Assembly: GCA_910579735.1 (NCBI GenBank) | Contig: CAJTUZ010000031.1 | Span: 1-27,198, forward strand | Direction of reading: 5' to 3' | Length of the DNA stretch: 27,198 nt | DNA from: an uncultured Lachnospiraceae bacterium | GTDB taxonomy: Bacteria > Bacillota > Clostridia > Lachnospirales > Lachnospiraceae | Shown: in pieces, positions 1 through 7,714 of the stretch | Position numbering within the stretch: the first letter of the stretch is position 1 | Layout of the letters: each line of letters begins with the position of its first letter | Translations under genes and position numbers: made by a program | Notes under the pieces: model-generated | What the model saw: the letters and a program-made list of their open reading frames with translations, nothing else | Databases searched by the model: none | Told to the model about the DNA's origin: nothing

Positions 1-410
1 GCTTCTTTTGTTTCAATTCTATAATTCATTTCTGTCGCTCCTTTCACAGCAATTTTAAACACAATGGGAGAAAAAGATTTCACAGATACGCCCTCGTCCT
101 TCACAGACGAGGGGGCTATCCCATGAAAAGACTGAAACGCTCTGTTAAATGCAGTCGGAGAACGGTAGCCGTACTTCTCTGCAATATCAATAATCCGTTC
201 ATCTCCGCCCCGCAAGTCTACCGCCGCTAAAGACATTTTTCTTCTTCGGATATACTCTGCCAGAGTGATTCCCGCCATATAAGTAAACATCCTCTGATAG
301 TGATAGGCGGAGCAGCAGGCAATCCGTCCAAGCTGTTCATAGTCAATTTCGTCTGTCAAGTGTTCCTCGATATAATTCATGCTTTGGTTTAATCTTTCAA
401 CCCATTCCAT
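1..410 (-). CDS. AraC-family transcriptional regulator, 3' part cut off by window edge
   Basis: The reverse strand reads from an ATG at 410 to the window edge as an AraC-type regulator (about 136 residues visible). It begins MEWVERLNQSMNYIEEHLTD and carries both helix-turn-helix units of an AraC DNA-binding domain, including EYIRRRKMSLAA and the second recognition region around GYRSPTAFNRAFQSFHG. The HTH is at the N-terminus, and the sequence continues into VFKIAVKGATEMNYRIET, which suits the start of a GyrI-like (AraC effector-binding) small-molecule domain. That is the usual order for this regulator subgroup. The start is supported by an AAGGGGG ribosome binding site seven bases upstream. 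The ligand and targets are not visible. It lies downstream of prfH on the same strand, separated by a terminator and its own candidate promoter, so it is probably a separate unit. Confidence 0.85.
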   Translation of the reverse strand, partial: MEWVERLNQSMNYIEEHLTDEIDYEQLGRIACCSAYHYQRMFTYMAGITLAEYIRRRKMSLAAVDLRGGDERIIDIAEKYGYRSPTAFNRAFQSFHGIAPSSVKDEGVSVKSFSPIVFKIAVKGATEMNYRIETKE

Positions 411-445
411 GAGATACCCCCTTATCTCCACATATTGTGCTTTGT

Positions 446-489
446 GAACATAAATTTGTCGCGGACATAAATATGTCTTTATTATTATA
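446..489 (-). promoter_or_regulatory. Candidate promoter -10 and tandem operator of the AraC-type gene
   Basis: On the minus strand a TATAAT box lies at 489-484, about 75 bases before the AraC start. Immediately downstream are two 15-bp direct repeats (446-460 and 463-477; 13 of 15 bases identical, 17-bp offset). The second contains a near-palindrome, GACATA-AA-TATGTC (464-477). Repeats of this spacing are typical of AraC-type dimer sites, and their position over the start site suggests autoregulation. No good -35 box is seen. This is inference from spacing and symmetry only. Confidence 0.4.
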
Positions 490-526
490 AGGCTTATCCT
501 TAAATTTTTCCTCGCTATCCTTGCAC

Positions 527-547
527 AAAAAAGAGAGGCAGCTCCCC
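527..547 (-). terminator. Intrinsic terminator after the rtcB-prfH unit
   Basis: Read on the minus strand, GGGAG (546-542), a CTGC loop and CTCTC (537-533) form a short stem containing one G-U pair, followed by six T residues (532-527). It lies about 215 bases past the prfH stop and just before the AraC-type promoter, so it would separate the two units. The stem is short, so efficiency is uncertain. Confidence 0.45.
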
Positions 548-761
548 GCCAGCAACAACTAATGCAATCCAAAAATCCCGGGTTCCATAATACAGAAACG
601 GTGCCGATAACAACTCTCCTTTTAGTATAATGGATCAGTGGATATTCTTCTATACGCTATCTTATCTGACATTTACCAACTTACTCCATTTCTTCGATAG
701 ATTCCTAATAACAGGATCATTTCTGTTTCACTTACATCGATGCCATTATTATAGATCGAAT
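548..761. other. Intergenic region between prfH and the AraC-type gene, no gene recognised
   Basis: About 214 bases downstream of prfH hold no convincing gene. A 16-codon minus-strand frame starting MSDKIAYRRISTD is present but has no clear ribosome binding site or known homologue, and I do not call it. A TATACT box followed by AAAGGAGAG is also visible on the minus strand near 622-638 with no open frame after it. Confidence 0.4.
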
Positions 762-1352
762 CTATTTTCTTAAGATAAACTTTTCTCCCTCATAAATCCG
801 CACCGGATTTCCTCTGACGATACGGGTATGTTCCCGCCATGCGGCGCTTTTTACTATTTCCTCCTGTTCTTTTTGTAAATCTGCAAGTTTCTTCTGCAGC
901 TTTTCCAGCGCCCTCTGCTTATTCTGAAACTGGCTCCGCTCCTCAGTGGACTGTGACACGAGTCCTGTCGGTAAATGGATGATCCGAACGCCCGTCTCCA
1001 CCTTATTGACGTTTTGACCGCCCTTTCCTCCGCTGTGGAACTTTTCAATACGATATTCTTTTTCTGACGCTATCTCCTCCTGTTCCGGGACAATGCTCAC
1101 ATCCACATACCAGTTCTTCCTCTTATGGTTCTTGCGGAACGGACTTTTGCATATCCACAATACCGTTCCTTCAAGGCTGCTCAGATCATGCCCTGTCCGG
1201 ATCCGTATGGAATCATAACAGCCTTTTTCATAACCCGCAGTATTTGATATCATTTCCAGGTCTTTATATTCTTTTCGTAATGCTTCAAACAGTTTCGCCA
1301 CCGCCAGCTGACACTCGGATGGCCCCTGCCCTGCGCTGATCTGTACTATCAT
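762..1352 (-). CDS. prfH: Peptide chain release factor-like protein PrfH
   Basis: This 196-residue protein matches PrfH, a shortened class I release factor homologue. It keeps the peptidyl-tRNA hydrolysis loop, with GGQ at residues 111-113 inside HSGGKGGQNVNKVETGV, and ends in a basic helical tail (about 145-180). It lacks the N-terminal domain and the codon-recognition domain of RF1/RF2, which explains the length. Published work on bacterial PrfH-RtcB pairs indicates that PrfH releases the nascent peptide from ribosomes whose decoding-centre 16S rRNA has been cut, after which RtcB reseals the break. The neighbouring rtcB, 16 bases upstream on the same strand, supports that assignment. The ATG at 1352 has an AGGAGA site overlapping the rtcB stop, consistent with coupled translation. 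Confidence 0.92.
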   Translation of the reverse strand: MIVQISAGQGPSECQLAVAKLFEALRKEYKDLEMISNTAGYEKGCYDSIRIRTGHDLSSLEGTVLWICKSPFRKNHKRKNWYVDVSIVPEQEEIASEKEYRIEKFHSGGKGGQNVNKVETGVRIIHLPTGLVSQSTEERSQFQNKQRALEKLQKKLADLQKEQEEIVKSAAWREHTRIVRGNPVRIYEGEKFILRK

Positions 1353-1368
1353 ATATTTTCCGTCTCCT

Positions 1369-2478
1369 CTACCTTTTACTCCCTGCCTTATAATTATAAA
1401 CAGGCTTCAATACCTCTGTTATCTCTACAGTATCTTTGATCTGTTCTGCGATCTCCGTTACGGGCCGATAGGCAAAAGGCGCTTCATCCAAAGTGTCCGC
1501 ACTGACACAGCTGCTGTAGATACCTTTCATTTCCTTTTTAAACTCCGATACTGTATACTGTTTCTTTACATCTTCACGCTTTAATTTCCTGCCGGAACCA
1601 TGCGGTGCAGAGCAGTTCCACTGTGCATTGCCCTTTCCGACGCCTAAGATGACTCCATCTCTCATATTGGCCGGAATGACCACCCGCTCTCCCTTTCTTG
1701 CAGAAATAGAGCCTTTGCGGAGTATCCCGGAGTCATCCAGATAATTATGCGGCACAACAATCTGCTCTACTGCTTTCCATTTCATCCCTTTTAGGATTTC
1801 TCTGACGATAATCTGCCTGTTCCACGCGGCATATCGTTGAATGATCTGCACATCTTCCAGATAAGCTGCCTTGTTCTCACCTTCCAGATAACTCATATAG
1901 TAGGGAACTTCTATCCCCTGTTCTTTCAGACAGGCCGCGGCAAGCTTCGTATAATACTCCGCTGCTTCCTCCCCTAAATGTCTGCTTCCAGTATGCACTA
2001 CAAGATACAGACTGCTATCGCTGCCACGGTCCAGTTCTATGAAATGGTTACCGCCGCCAAGCGTGCCGAGGCTCCTGTCTGCCTTTTGCCTGTTCATATG
2101 TCGAAGACAGTGAAGTCCTTCGTAGGAAAATTCCTCCGCCATATAATGGGGCACTTTACGAATGTTGAATCCGGATGGTACATTTTCCCGGATGACTCTG
2201 TCTAATTTCTGGAATTCCACATTATTTTTATTCAGTTTTACGCAGGTCATGCCGCATCCGATATCAACGCCCAAAAGCTGTGGGATCACTTTATCCGTGA
2301 CTGTCATGGAAAGACCAATCGGCGCAGCCTTGCCGGGATGGATGTCCGGCATCATGCAGATTGTACTGCCGTCTGCGATTTCGTTATCACATATCATTTT
2401 TACCTGTGCCTGCGCATAATCGTCCACATCGTCTGTGAAGATCTTTGCCTTTGCATAGATGCCTTTTACTGTTTTCAT
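1369..2478 (-). CDS. rtcB: RNA-splicing ligase RtcB
   Basis: This 369-residue protein is an RtcB GTP/Mn-dependent RNA ligase, which joins 2',3'-cyclic-phosphate and 5'-OH RNA ends. Hallmarks are DIGCGM (72-77, metal Asp and Cys), GGGNH (141-145), VVHTGSRHLG (160-169), VPHNY (242-246), and APHGSGR (291-297), whose His293 corresponds to the guanylylated histidine. The length suits the compact bacterial RtcB group found next to PrfH. I place the start at the ATG of MKTVKGIYAKAKIF (2478). The reading frame stays open upstream to 2544, but that stretch contains an intrinsic terminator and does not look like protein. rtcB is the first gene of the rtcB-prfH pair. Its leader contains a small frame and a terminator, suggesting conditional expression. 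Confidence 0.93.
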   Translation of the reverse strand: MKTVKGIYAKAKIFTDDVDDYAQAQVKMICDNEIADGSTICMMPDIHPGKAAPIGLSMTVTDKVIPQLLGVDIGCGMTCVKLNKNNVEFQKLDRVIRENVPSGFNIRKVPHYMAEEFSYEGLHCLRHMNRQKADRSLGTLGGGNHFIELDRGSDSSLYLVVHTGSRHLGEEAAEYYTKLAAACLKEQGIEVPYYMSYLEGENKAAYLEDVQIIQRYAAWNRQIIVREILKGMKWKAVEQIVVPHNYLDDSGILRKGSISARKGERVVIPANMRDGVILGVGKGNAQWNCSAPHGSGRKLKREDVKKQYTVSEFKKEMKGIYSSCVSADTLDEAPFAYRPVTEIAEQIKDTVEITEVLKPVYNYKAGSKR

Positions 2479-2515
2479 AATTCTTATCTTTTCCTTTTCC
2501 TGTAAAAATGGGCGC

Positions 2516-2538
2516 AAAAAAAGCACCCCAAAGGTGCC
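2516..2538 (-). terminator. Intrinsic terminator or attenuator in the rtcB leader
   Basis: On the minus strand GGCACC-TTTG-GGGTGC is followed directly by seven T residues (2522-2516). The stem is five to six base pairs. It ends only 37 bases before the rtcB ATG, too little room for a separate complete promoter plus ribosome binding site, so transcription of rtcB probably has to read through it. It can equally be described as the end of the rsgA transcript. Confidence 0.65.
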
Positions 2539-2628
2539 GGTCACAATTCCTCTTTCTATATACGGTCTGCAGGCAATAGAAATTTCTAAAATCCATATCG
2601 AAACTTTCTACCAGCATAATAAATAAAA

Positions 2629-2709
2629 CTATCCGTAAAATACAAGGAGTGACATACCTTTGATTGTCAGTTGCATTATTCTGTTGCGGATCGTTATATT
2701 TTTCTGCAT
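2629..2709 (-). CDS. Small 26-codon frame in the rtcB leader (leader peptide or gene remnant)
   Basis: A 26-residue frame starts at 2709 behind an excellent ribosome binding site (AAAGGAGGT, six bases before ATG). The peptide begins MQKNITIRNRIMQLTIKG and ends in a short hydrophobic run, SLLVFYG, before TAG. It lies after a candidate extended -10 promoter and about 90 bases before an intrinsic terminator that precedes rtcB. This fits a leader peptide controlling attenuation. The alternative is that it is the 5' stub of a lost membrane sensor gene, because NITIRNRIMQLTI resembles the N-terminus of chemoreceptor-type proteins. The sequence alone does not decide between these. Confidence 0.45.
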   Translation of the reverse strand: MQKNITIRNRIMQLTIKGMSLLVFYG

Positions 2710-2752
2710 GGCATGACCTCCTTTCGCAAATCTATTCCTTGATTACCTGTTA

Positions 2753-2781
2753 ATTGTGCCATAAATATTCCCAATTTGCAA
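2753..2781 (-). promoter_or_regulatory. Candidate promoter of the rtcB-prfH transcript
   Basis: On the minus strand TTGCAA (2781-2776) and CACAAT (2758-2753) are separated by exactly 17 bases, with a TG one base before the -10 box (extended -10). The predicted start would be near 2746, placing the 26-codon frame and the terminator in a leader of about 270 bases ahead of rtcB. The two boxes each match four of six consensus bases. Confidence 0.45.
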
Positions 2782-2799
2782 CAGGTATTTTCCCATCGC

Positions 2800-2815
2800 C
2801 AATGCTGCCGCATTG
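2800..2815 (-). other. Stem-loop just downstream of rsgA
   Basis: CAATGC-TGCC-GCATTG forms a perfect 6-bp stem with a tetraloop 11 bases past the rsgA stop. No T-run follows it, so it is not a normal intrinsic terminator. It could protect the 3' end of the housekeeping operon transcript. Confidence 0.35.
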
Positions 2816-2825
2816 TTATCATTAT

Positions 2826-3704
2826 TTAATACCGCTTAATATCTTTCAGTTCCTGATACAATATTTTATAGTTCTCATAACGCACCGCGCTGATCTGTCC
2901 GCGGGCCGCCGCCTCTTTGACACCGCAGTCCGGTTCGTTGATATGAGCGCATCCGCGGAAACGGCAGGAAGGCTCATACTGTGCAAACTCCGGATAATAA
3001 ATCCCGAGTTCTTCTTTTTGAATTTCGGAAATATTTAAAGAAGTAAACCCCGGCGTATCCATGATGTATGTCTCATCTCCAAGGGCTATGATCTCAGAAT
3101 GCCTGGTGGTATGCCGCCCTCTTTCGATCTTGCGGCTGATGCTGCCGGTCTCCATGTTCGCCTCCGGCTGCAATGCGTTGATAATCGTAGATTTCCCGAC
3201 GCCGCTCGGTCCGGCCACGGTCGTTGTTTTACCCGCAAGCAGACTCTTTAGCCGTTCCATGCCATCCTGCTTTAACGCGCTGATAAACAACACGGTATAA
3301 CCACATGTCTCATATGCCCGTTTAAGCGCCTCCCGCTCTTTTTCCGAAGCAATATCCTGCTTGTTAAAGCAGATTATACAAGGCAGTTTCTGCCGCTCCA
3401 TACGGATCAGAAAACGGTCCAACAGATTAAAATTCGGATCAGGCTTCACAATGGCAAAAATGATGAGCGCCTGATCGATATTGGCTACTGCCGGGCGCAT
3501 CAGTTCGTTTTTCCGCGGCAGGATCTTCGTTACGTTTCCTTCTTTGTCCCGCTCATCCAGAATATCGATGCAGACATTGTCCCCTACAAGCGGTTTCATA
3601 TGAACATTTCTGAATATCCCTTTTGCCCGGCATTCATATACGCCATGTCCCTCCACATGCACATAATAGAAACCGGCAATTCCCTTAATGATCTTTCCTG
3701 TCAT
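2826..3704 (-). CDS. rsgA: Ribosome small-subunit-dependent GTPase RsgA
   Basis: This 292-residue protein is RsgA (CpgA/YjeQ), a circularly permuted GTPase that checks late 30S subunit maturation. An OB-fold domain covers about residues 1-65. The GTPase motifs come in permuted order: NKQD (G4, 114-117), then GPSGVGKST (P-loop, 165-173), then DTPG (G3, 216-219). A C-terminal zinc knuckle uses C247, C252, H254 and C260. It starts seven bases after the prkC stop, with a GAGGATAG site between them, so it is translated with the kinase gene, as in many Firmicutes. It is the last gene of the priA-rsgA cluster. The rpe and thiN genes that often come next are not in this window. Confidence 0.97.
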   Translation of the reverse strand: MTGKIIKGIAGFYYVHVEGHGVYECRAKGIFRNVHMKPLVGDNVCIDILDERDKEGNVTKILPRKNELMRPAVANIDQALIIFAIVKPDPNFNLLDRFLIRMERQKLPCIICFNKQDIASEKEREALKRAYETCGYTVLFISALKQDGMERLKSLLAGKTTTVAGPSGVGKSTIINALQPEANMETGSISRKIERGRHTTRHSEIIALGDETYIMDTPGFTSLNISEIQKEELGIYYPEFAQYEPSCRFRGCAHINEPDCGVKEAAARGQISAVRYENYKILYQELKDIKRY

Positions 3705-3710
3705 CTATCC

Positions 3711-5843
3711 TCACTCTGCCGTAAACGCAACCTCTCTTGTCACTTCCTTCTCTGTAGACGTACCGTCTACGATCGACGTTTCTCCGGTATTCGGGTCCGT
3801 CACGGTCGTTGGCGGCGATGTTACGACGAATTTAAACTGTATGGTCCCTGTAGCCGACTGAATCCCCGTATAGTTTACCGCAACCGGAAAAGAGGCTGTC
3901 TGTGTATTCAAAAGCTGTCTCCCATCCGCCGTGGTAACGATCACAGTCACGTTCATGCCGTTTTGATATTCCGGGTCTTCCGTGGGCGCCGCAATATTAT
4001 CCGTATATTTATAAGTCGCCGTCGGAGGCCCTATGCTGACTTTCAGATCGATCACGGTTCCCTTATCCACATAGGAACCTTCGGAGTAGCTCTGATAACA
4101 TACTTTGTCCAGTAAATTGGCATCCGAATCATTGACCTGTGATATGGTGCCGACTGCCAGCTCATTCTCGGTTAAGATCGCTACGGCATCCATTTCCGTC
4201 TGACCAAGCACGCTGGGCACTCTTACTTTCGTATTTTCCGCTCCCTGGCTTACACGGATCGTAATCGCAGAACCTTTCGGCGCCATTTTTTCCGCTTCGG
4301 GCGACTGCGAAATAACATAGCCGCTTTGTACGACGGAATCGTGGCTCTGCGTTGCCGTAACGACAAATCCCTGTTTCTCCAGGATAGAAGTTGCTTCCGC
4401 CTGTGATTTCCCGGTTACGCTCGGTACGGCGACTGCTTCACTTCCCTGTGCCACCGTCAGAATAACATTTTTATTTTTATCTACCATGTCTCCTGCTTTG
4501 ACGCTTGCACGGATGACAATGCCTTCTTCATACGTGTCGGACTCTTCATATTCGATCTCCGGCGTCAGACCAAGATCGATCAGGGCGCGCTTGACTTCAT
4601 CTAACGTTTTCCCGGCCACCTCGATCATCTGCACCTGTTCGGTCTCCGCTTCCTGCTCTGTCTGCTCTCCGTTTTCGTCAGTGCCGAATGTGAACACGCC
4701 GAATGTCCTGCCGACCAAAAAGATAATGATCCCGCCGACTAAAAGCGCCGCTACAACAGCAAGTACGGTCGTAATCTTCTCCATCTTCGGATCGTAATCA
4801 TCGTCGTCGTCTTCGTCCTCGTAATATTCGTCGTCCTCATCTTCTTCGTCGTCTTCGTCCTCGTATCTGTCATAAGAACGATAGGCATTCTTTTTAAGGC
4901 GCATCGCTTCGTCCATGGAATCTCTCCTGTCAGACTGTCTTTTGATCTGCGCCATATCTTTATCGGTGATCATTCTCGTGGACGCTTCTTCATCCGGATC
5001 AACCACTTTTACAAAATCCTCGTCCGGGTTCATCAACGACTGTTTCAGATCGACGATCAGTTCGCCCATAGACTGATATCTTCTGTCCGGACTCTTCTGA
5101 CAGCATTTATACACGATCTGTTCCACGCTTATGGGGATTTCCGATATATATTCCCTCGGCGATGGCATTTCTTCCTGAATATGCTTGATGGCAATAGCCA
5201 CCGTCGTCTCTCCGTTAAAAGGAACGCGCCCCGTCAGCATTTCAAACATTGTAACGCCAAGCGAATAGATATCGCTCTTTTCATCACTGTAGCCGCCTCT
5301 GGCCTGCTCCGGCGATGTATAATGAACGGAACCCATGACGTTAGACGTAATGGTATTGCTCGTTGCCGCTTTGGCAATACCGAAATCCGTTACTTTGACT
5401 TTACCTTCTTTGGAAATGATAATATTCTGCGGCTTTATGTCGCGGTGAATGATATGGTTATTATGTGCCGCTTCGATTCCCATGGAAACCTGAATGGCAA
5501 TACTGATCGCTTCCTTGACGGACAGTCTCGCCTTTTTCTCAATATATTTTTTCAGGGTGATCCCTTCCACCAGTTCCATGACGATATAGTAGATGCCGCC
5601 CTCTTCCCCGACATCATAAACATTGACGATATTCGGATGCATCAGACCTGCTGCGGCCTGCGCTTCTATTCTGAACTTGGAAACAAAATTCGCGTTTTCG
5701 CTGAATTCCTGCTTCAACACCTTGACCGCTACGAAACGGTTCAGTTTATGATCTTTTGCTTTATATACATCCGACATACCGCCTGTACCGATCTTTTCCA
5801 AGATCTCGTACCGTTCGCCGATTATCATTCCAATTTTAATCAT
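3711..5843 (-). CDS. prkC: Serine/threonine protein kinase with PASTA domains (PrkC/StkP type)
   Basis: This 710-residue single-pass membrane kinase senses peptidoglycan fragments and lipid II-related signals in its family. The cytoplasmic kinase domain (about 10-270) has the glycine loop IGTGGMSDVY, K41, E60, HRDIKPQN (133-140), DFG (153-155) and an activation loop with several Thr/Ser. A linker rich in Asp/Glu/Tyr (about 328-351) precedes the transmembrane segment (about 356-379). Outside are three PASTA repeats (about 405-475, 476-545 and 546-615) and a 95-residue Thr-rich beta-type tail without an obvious family. The ATG overlaps the end of prpC (8 bases), with GAGGTG inside prpC as its ribosome binding site, so kinase and phosphatase are translationally coupled. 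Confidence 0.96.
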   Translation of the reverse strand: MIKIGMIIGERYEILEKIGTGGMSDVYKAKDHKLNRFVAVKVLKQEFSENANFVSKFRIEAQAAAGLMHPNIVNVYDVGEEGGIYYIVMELVEGITLKKYIEKKARLSVKEAISIAIQVSMGIEAAHNNHIIHRDIKPQNIIISKEGKVKVTDFGIAKAATSNTITSNVMGSVHYTSPEQARGGYSDEKSDIYSLGVTMFEMLTGRVPFNGETTVAIAIKHIQEEMPSPREYISEIPISVEQIVYKCCQKSPDRRYQSMGELIVDLKQSLMNPDEDFVKVVDPDEEASTRMITDKDMAQIKRQSDRRDSMDEAMRLKKNAYRSYDRYEDEDDEEDEDDEYYEDEDDDDDYDPKMEKITTVLAVVAALLVGGIIIFLVGRTFGVFTFGTDENGEQTEQEAETEQVQMIEVAGKTLDEVKRALIDLGLTPEIEYEESDTYEEGIVIRASVKAGDMVDKNKNVILTVAQGSEAVAVPSVTGKSQAEATSILEKQGFVVTATQSHDSVVQSGYVISQSPEAEKMAPKGSAITIRVSQGAENTKVRVPSVLGQTEMDAVAILTENELAVGTISQVNDSDANLLDKVCYQSYSEGSYVDKGTVIDLKVSIGPPTATYKYTDNIAAPTEDPEYQNGMNVTVIVTTADGRQLLNTQTASFPVAVNYTGIQSATGTIQFKFVVTSPPTTVTDPNTGETSIVDGTSTEKEVTREVAFTAE

Positions 5844-6582
5844 GTTTCACCTCATCTGCTGACGGCTCTATAATAATGACCGAAATGTTATCTTTGCCGC
5901 CGTTATTATTGGCTGCCCGAACCAATGCCTCTGCTCTTTCTTTCAGGCCTTCTCCGCTTTTTAAAATCCGTTGTATCTCATCATCCTTTACCATGTTTGT
6001 CAGTCCATCCGAACAGAGCAGTATGATATCTCCGTCCCGTAATTCCAGATTGAAAAAATCCGCCTCTACCGTATCTCTTGCGCCGATCGCTCTGGTAATA
6101 ATATTTTTATCCGGGTGATTTCTGGCGGATTCTCTGTCGATGCCTCCCATACGGATCATTTCTTCCACAAGGGAATGGTCCACCGTAATCTGCTCAATGT
6201 CTTCATTTACAAGATACAGCCTGCTGTCTCCCACATTGGCAACTTCCAGATATTTTCCCAGGCAGGTCGCCATGACGAGCGTCGTGCCCATGCCCATGAG
6301 CGCCCGGTCTTCACTGGCCTTCCGTCTGGTGTTGGCATTGGCCTTTTCGATCGCTTTCCCCAAAATGATGACCGGGTTTTTTTCAAACGAAGAAGTGATC
6401 TCCTCCACGATCGTCTCGACTGTATAGCGGGAAGCAAGCTCCCCTGCATTATGTCCGCCCATACCATCAGCCACAATAAATATATTCGGCAGATTGCCGA
6501 CAGGCGTCTCCGAAAGGTATATAAAATCCTGATTCAGTTTTCTTCTTCGTCCGATATCTGTAATCGCATAGGATCTTAACAC
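5836..6582 (-). CDS. prpC: PP2C-type protein phosphatase, partner of PrkC
   Basis: This 248-residue PPM/PP2C Ser/Thr phosphatase reverses phosphorylation by the adjacent kinase. It has the family N-terminus with RRKLNQD, the metal-binding DGMGGHNAGE (39-48), the central GDSRLYL and DHSLVEEM motifs, DGLTN, and the C-terminal metal site GGKDNIS with D231. It has no membrane segment, so it is cytoplasmic. It ends inside the start of prkC and begins 12 bases after rlmN, giving a tightly packed operon. Stp/PrpC next to PrkC is the standard Firmicute arrangement. Confidence 0.96.
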   Translation of the reverse strand: MLRSYAITDIGRRRKLNQDFIYLSETPVGNLPNIFIVADGMGGHNAGELASRYTVETIVEEITSSFEKNPVIILGKAIEKANANTRRKASEDRALMGMGTTLVMATCLGKYLEVANVGDSRLYLVNEDIEQITVDHSLVEEMIRMGGIDRESARNHPDKNIITRAIGARDTVEADFFNLELRDGDIILLCSDGLTNMVKDDEIQRILKSGEGLKERAEALVRAANNNGGKDNISVIIIEPSADEVKHD

Positions 6583-6594
6583 TGTACTTCCTCC

Positions 6595-7662
6595 CTATGA
6601 CCGCTTAAGTAAATGACTTCGTCTAAGCTGTCCGCAGGCACCATCTATATCTTGGCCCATTTCCCTTCTTATAGTAACATTTATTCCATTTTTTTCAAGT
6701 TTATTTTTAAATACCGTTACCGCTTCTTTGCCGGATCTGATAAAATCCCGCTCTTTTACAGGGTTTATCGGGATCAGGTTGATATGCGCATGAAGCGGCT
6801 TTATCAGGGATACCAGCTTTTCTACGTCCTCTTTCGTATCATTAACGCCGCCTGCCAGACTGTATTCAAATGTTATTCTCCGCCCTGTCTGTTGAAAATA
6901 GTATGTACATGCCCTCATCAATTCATCCAGAGAATACTGATTGGCAATCGGCATCAGTTTACGTCTCTTCTCATCTGTCGCCGCATGAAGGGACAGTGCA
7001 AGTGTGATCTGCAGCTTTTCATCCGCCAGACGGTACATCATCGGCACGATACCGCATGTCGATACCGTCACGCTGCGCTGGCTGATATGCAAGCCGTTCT
7101 CATCCGTGAGCAGCCTGATAAAACACAGCAGATTCTCATAGTTATCAAGCGGTTCCCCGCTCCCCATCACAACCACGTTGGAAACTCTCTCTCCTGTGTA
7201 ACGTGTGATGGCATAGATTTGATCCAACATCTCGGAGGGAAGCAGATTTCTTTCCAGGCCGTCTATCGTGGAGGCGCAGAATCTGCATCCCATCCTGCAG
7301 CCGGCCTGCGAGGAAATACAGACGGAGTTGCCATGTTTATACCGCATCCACACGCTTTCTATAAGATTGCCATCGGAAAGGGCAAAGAGAAATTTCTTCG
7401 TTCCATCAACTCTTGATTCCTGCACTTTTATCAGCTGCAATGCCGCGTAGTCAAAATGTTCCCGGCAAAACGTCTTAAGTGTCCCGGGCAGATTGGTCAT
7501 CTCTTCATAGTCTCTGGCAAGCTTCACATGCATCCACTCATAAAGCTGTTTCGCCCGGTAGGATTTCTGTGACGCCTCTGTCATGACCCCCTGCAGTTGT
7601 GCGAGTGTAAGCGATTTGATATCCCTCTTTGTGCTGTCGGTGTCTTCCCTGTCCATTTCCAT
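6595..7662 (-). CDS. rlmN: Dual-specificity 23S rRNA/tRNA adenine C2 methyltransferase RlmN
   Basis: This 355-residue radical-SAM enzyme methylates A2503 of 23S rRNA and A37 of some tRNAs. The iron-sulfur cluster motif is C122-GCRMGCRFC-C129 (CX3CX2C). C115 in CISSQAGC and C343 in GACGQL match the two mechanistic cysteines, C343 being the methyl carrier. GSGEPLDN and the SLHAA segment are also present. The start at 7662 follows AGAGAGGAA at a long distance; Met3 is a possible alternative. It belongs to the priA-rsgA operon, between rsmB and prpC. Confidence 0.97.
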   Translation of the reverse strand: MEMDREDTDSTKRDIKSLTLAQLQGVMTEASQKSYRAKQLYEWMHVKLARDYEEMTNLPGTLKTFCREHFDYAALQLIKVQESRVDGTKKFLFALSDGNLIESVWMRYKHGNSVCISSQAGCRMGCRFCASTIDGLERNLLPSEMLDQIYAITRYTGERVSNVVVMGSGEPLDNYENLLCFIRLLTDENGLHISQRSVTVSTCGIVPMMYRLADEKLQITLALSLHAATDEKRRKLMPIANQYSLDELMRACTYYFQQTGRRITFEYSLAGGVNDTKEDVEKLVSLIKPLHAHINLIPINPVKERDFIRSGKEAVTVFKNKLEKNGINVTIRREMGQDIDGACGQLRRSHLLKRS

Positions 7663-7714
7663 GTCTGTTTCCGTATTCCTCTCTGTCTTTTAACATCCGC
7701 CGTTTCGTGCGCTC

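Noticed and set aside
2479..2544. N-terminal extension of RtcB
   Set aside because: The frame stays open but would translate through an intrinsic terminator, and family proteins begin near MKTVKGIYAKAKIF.
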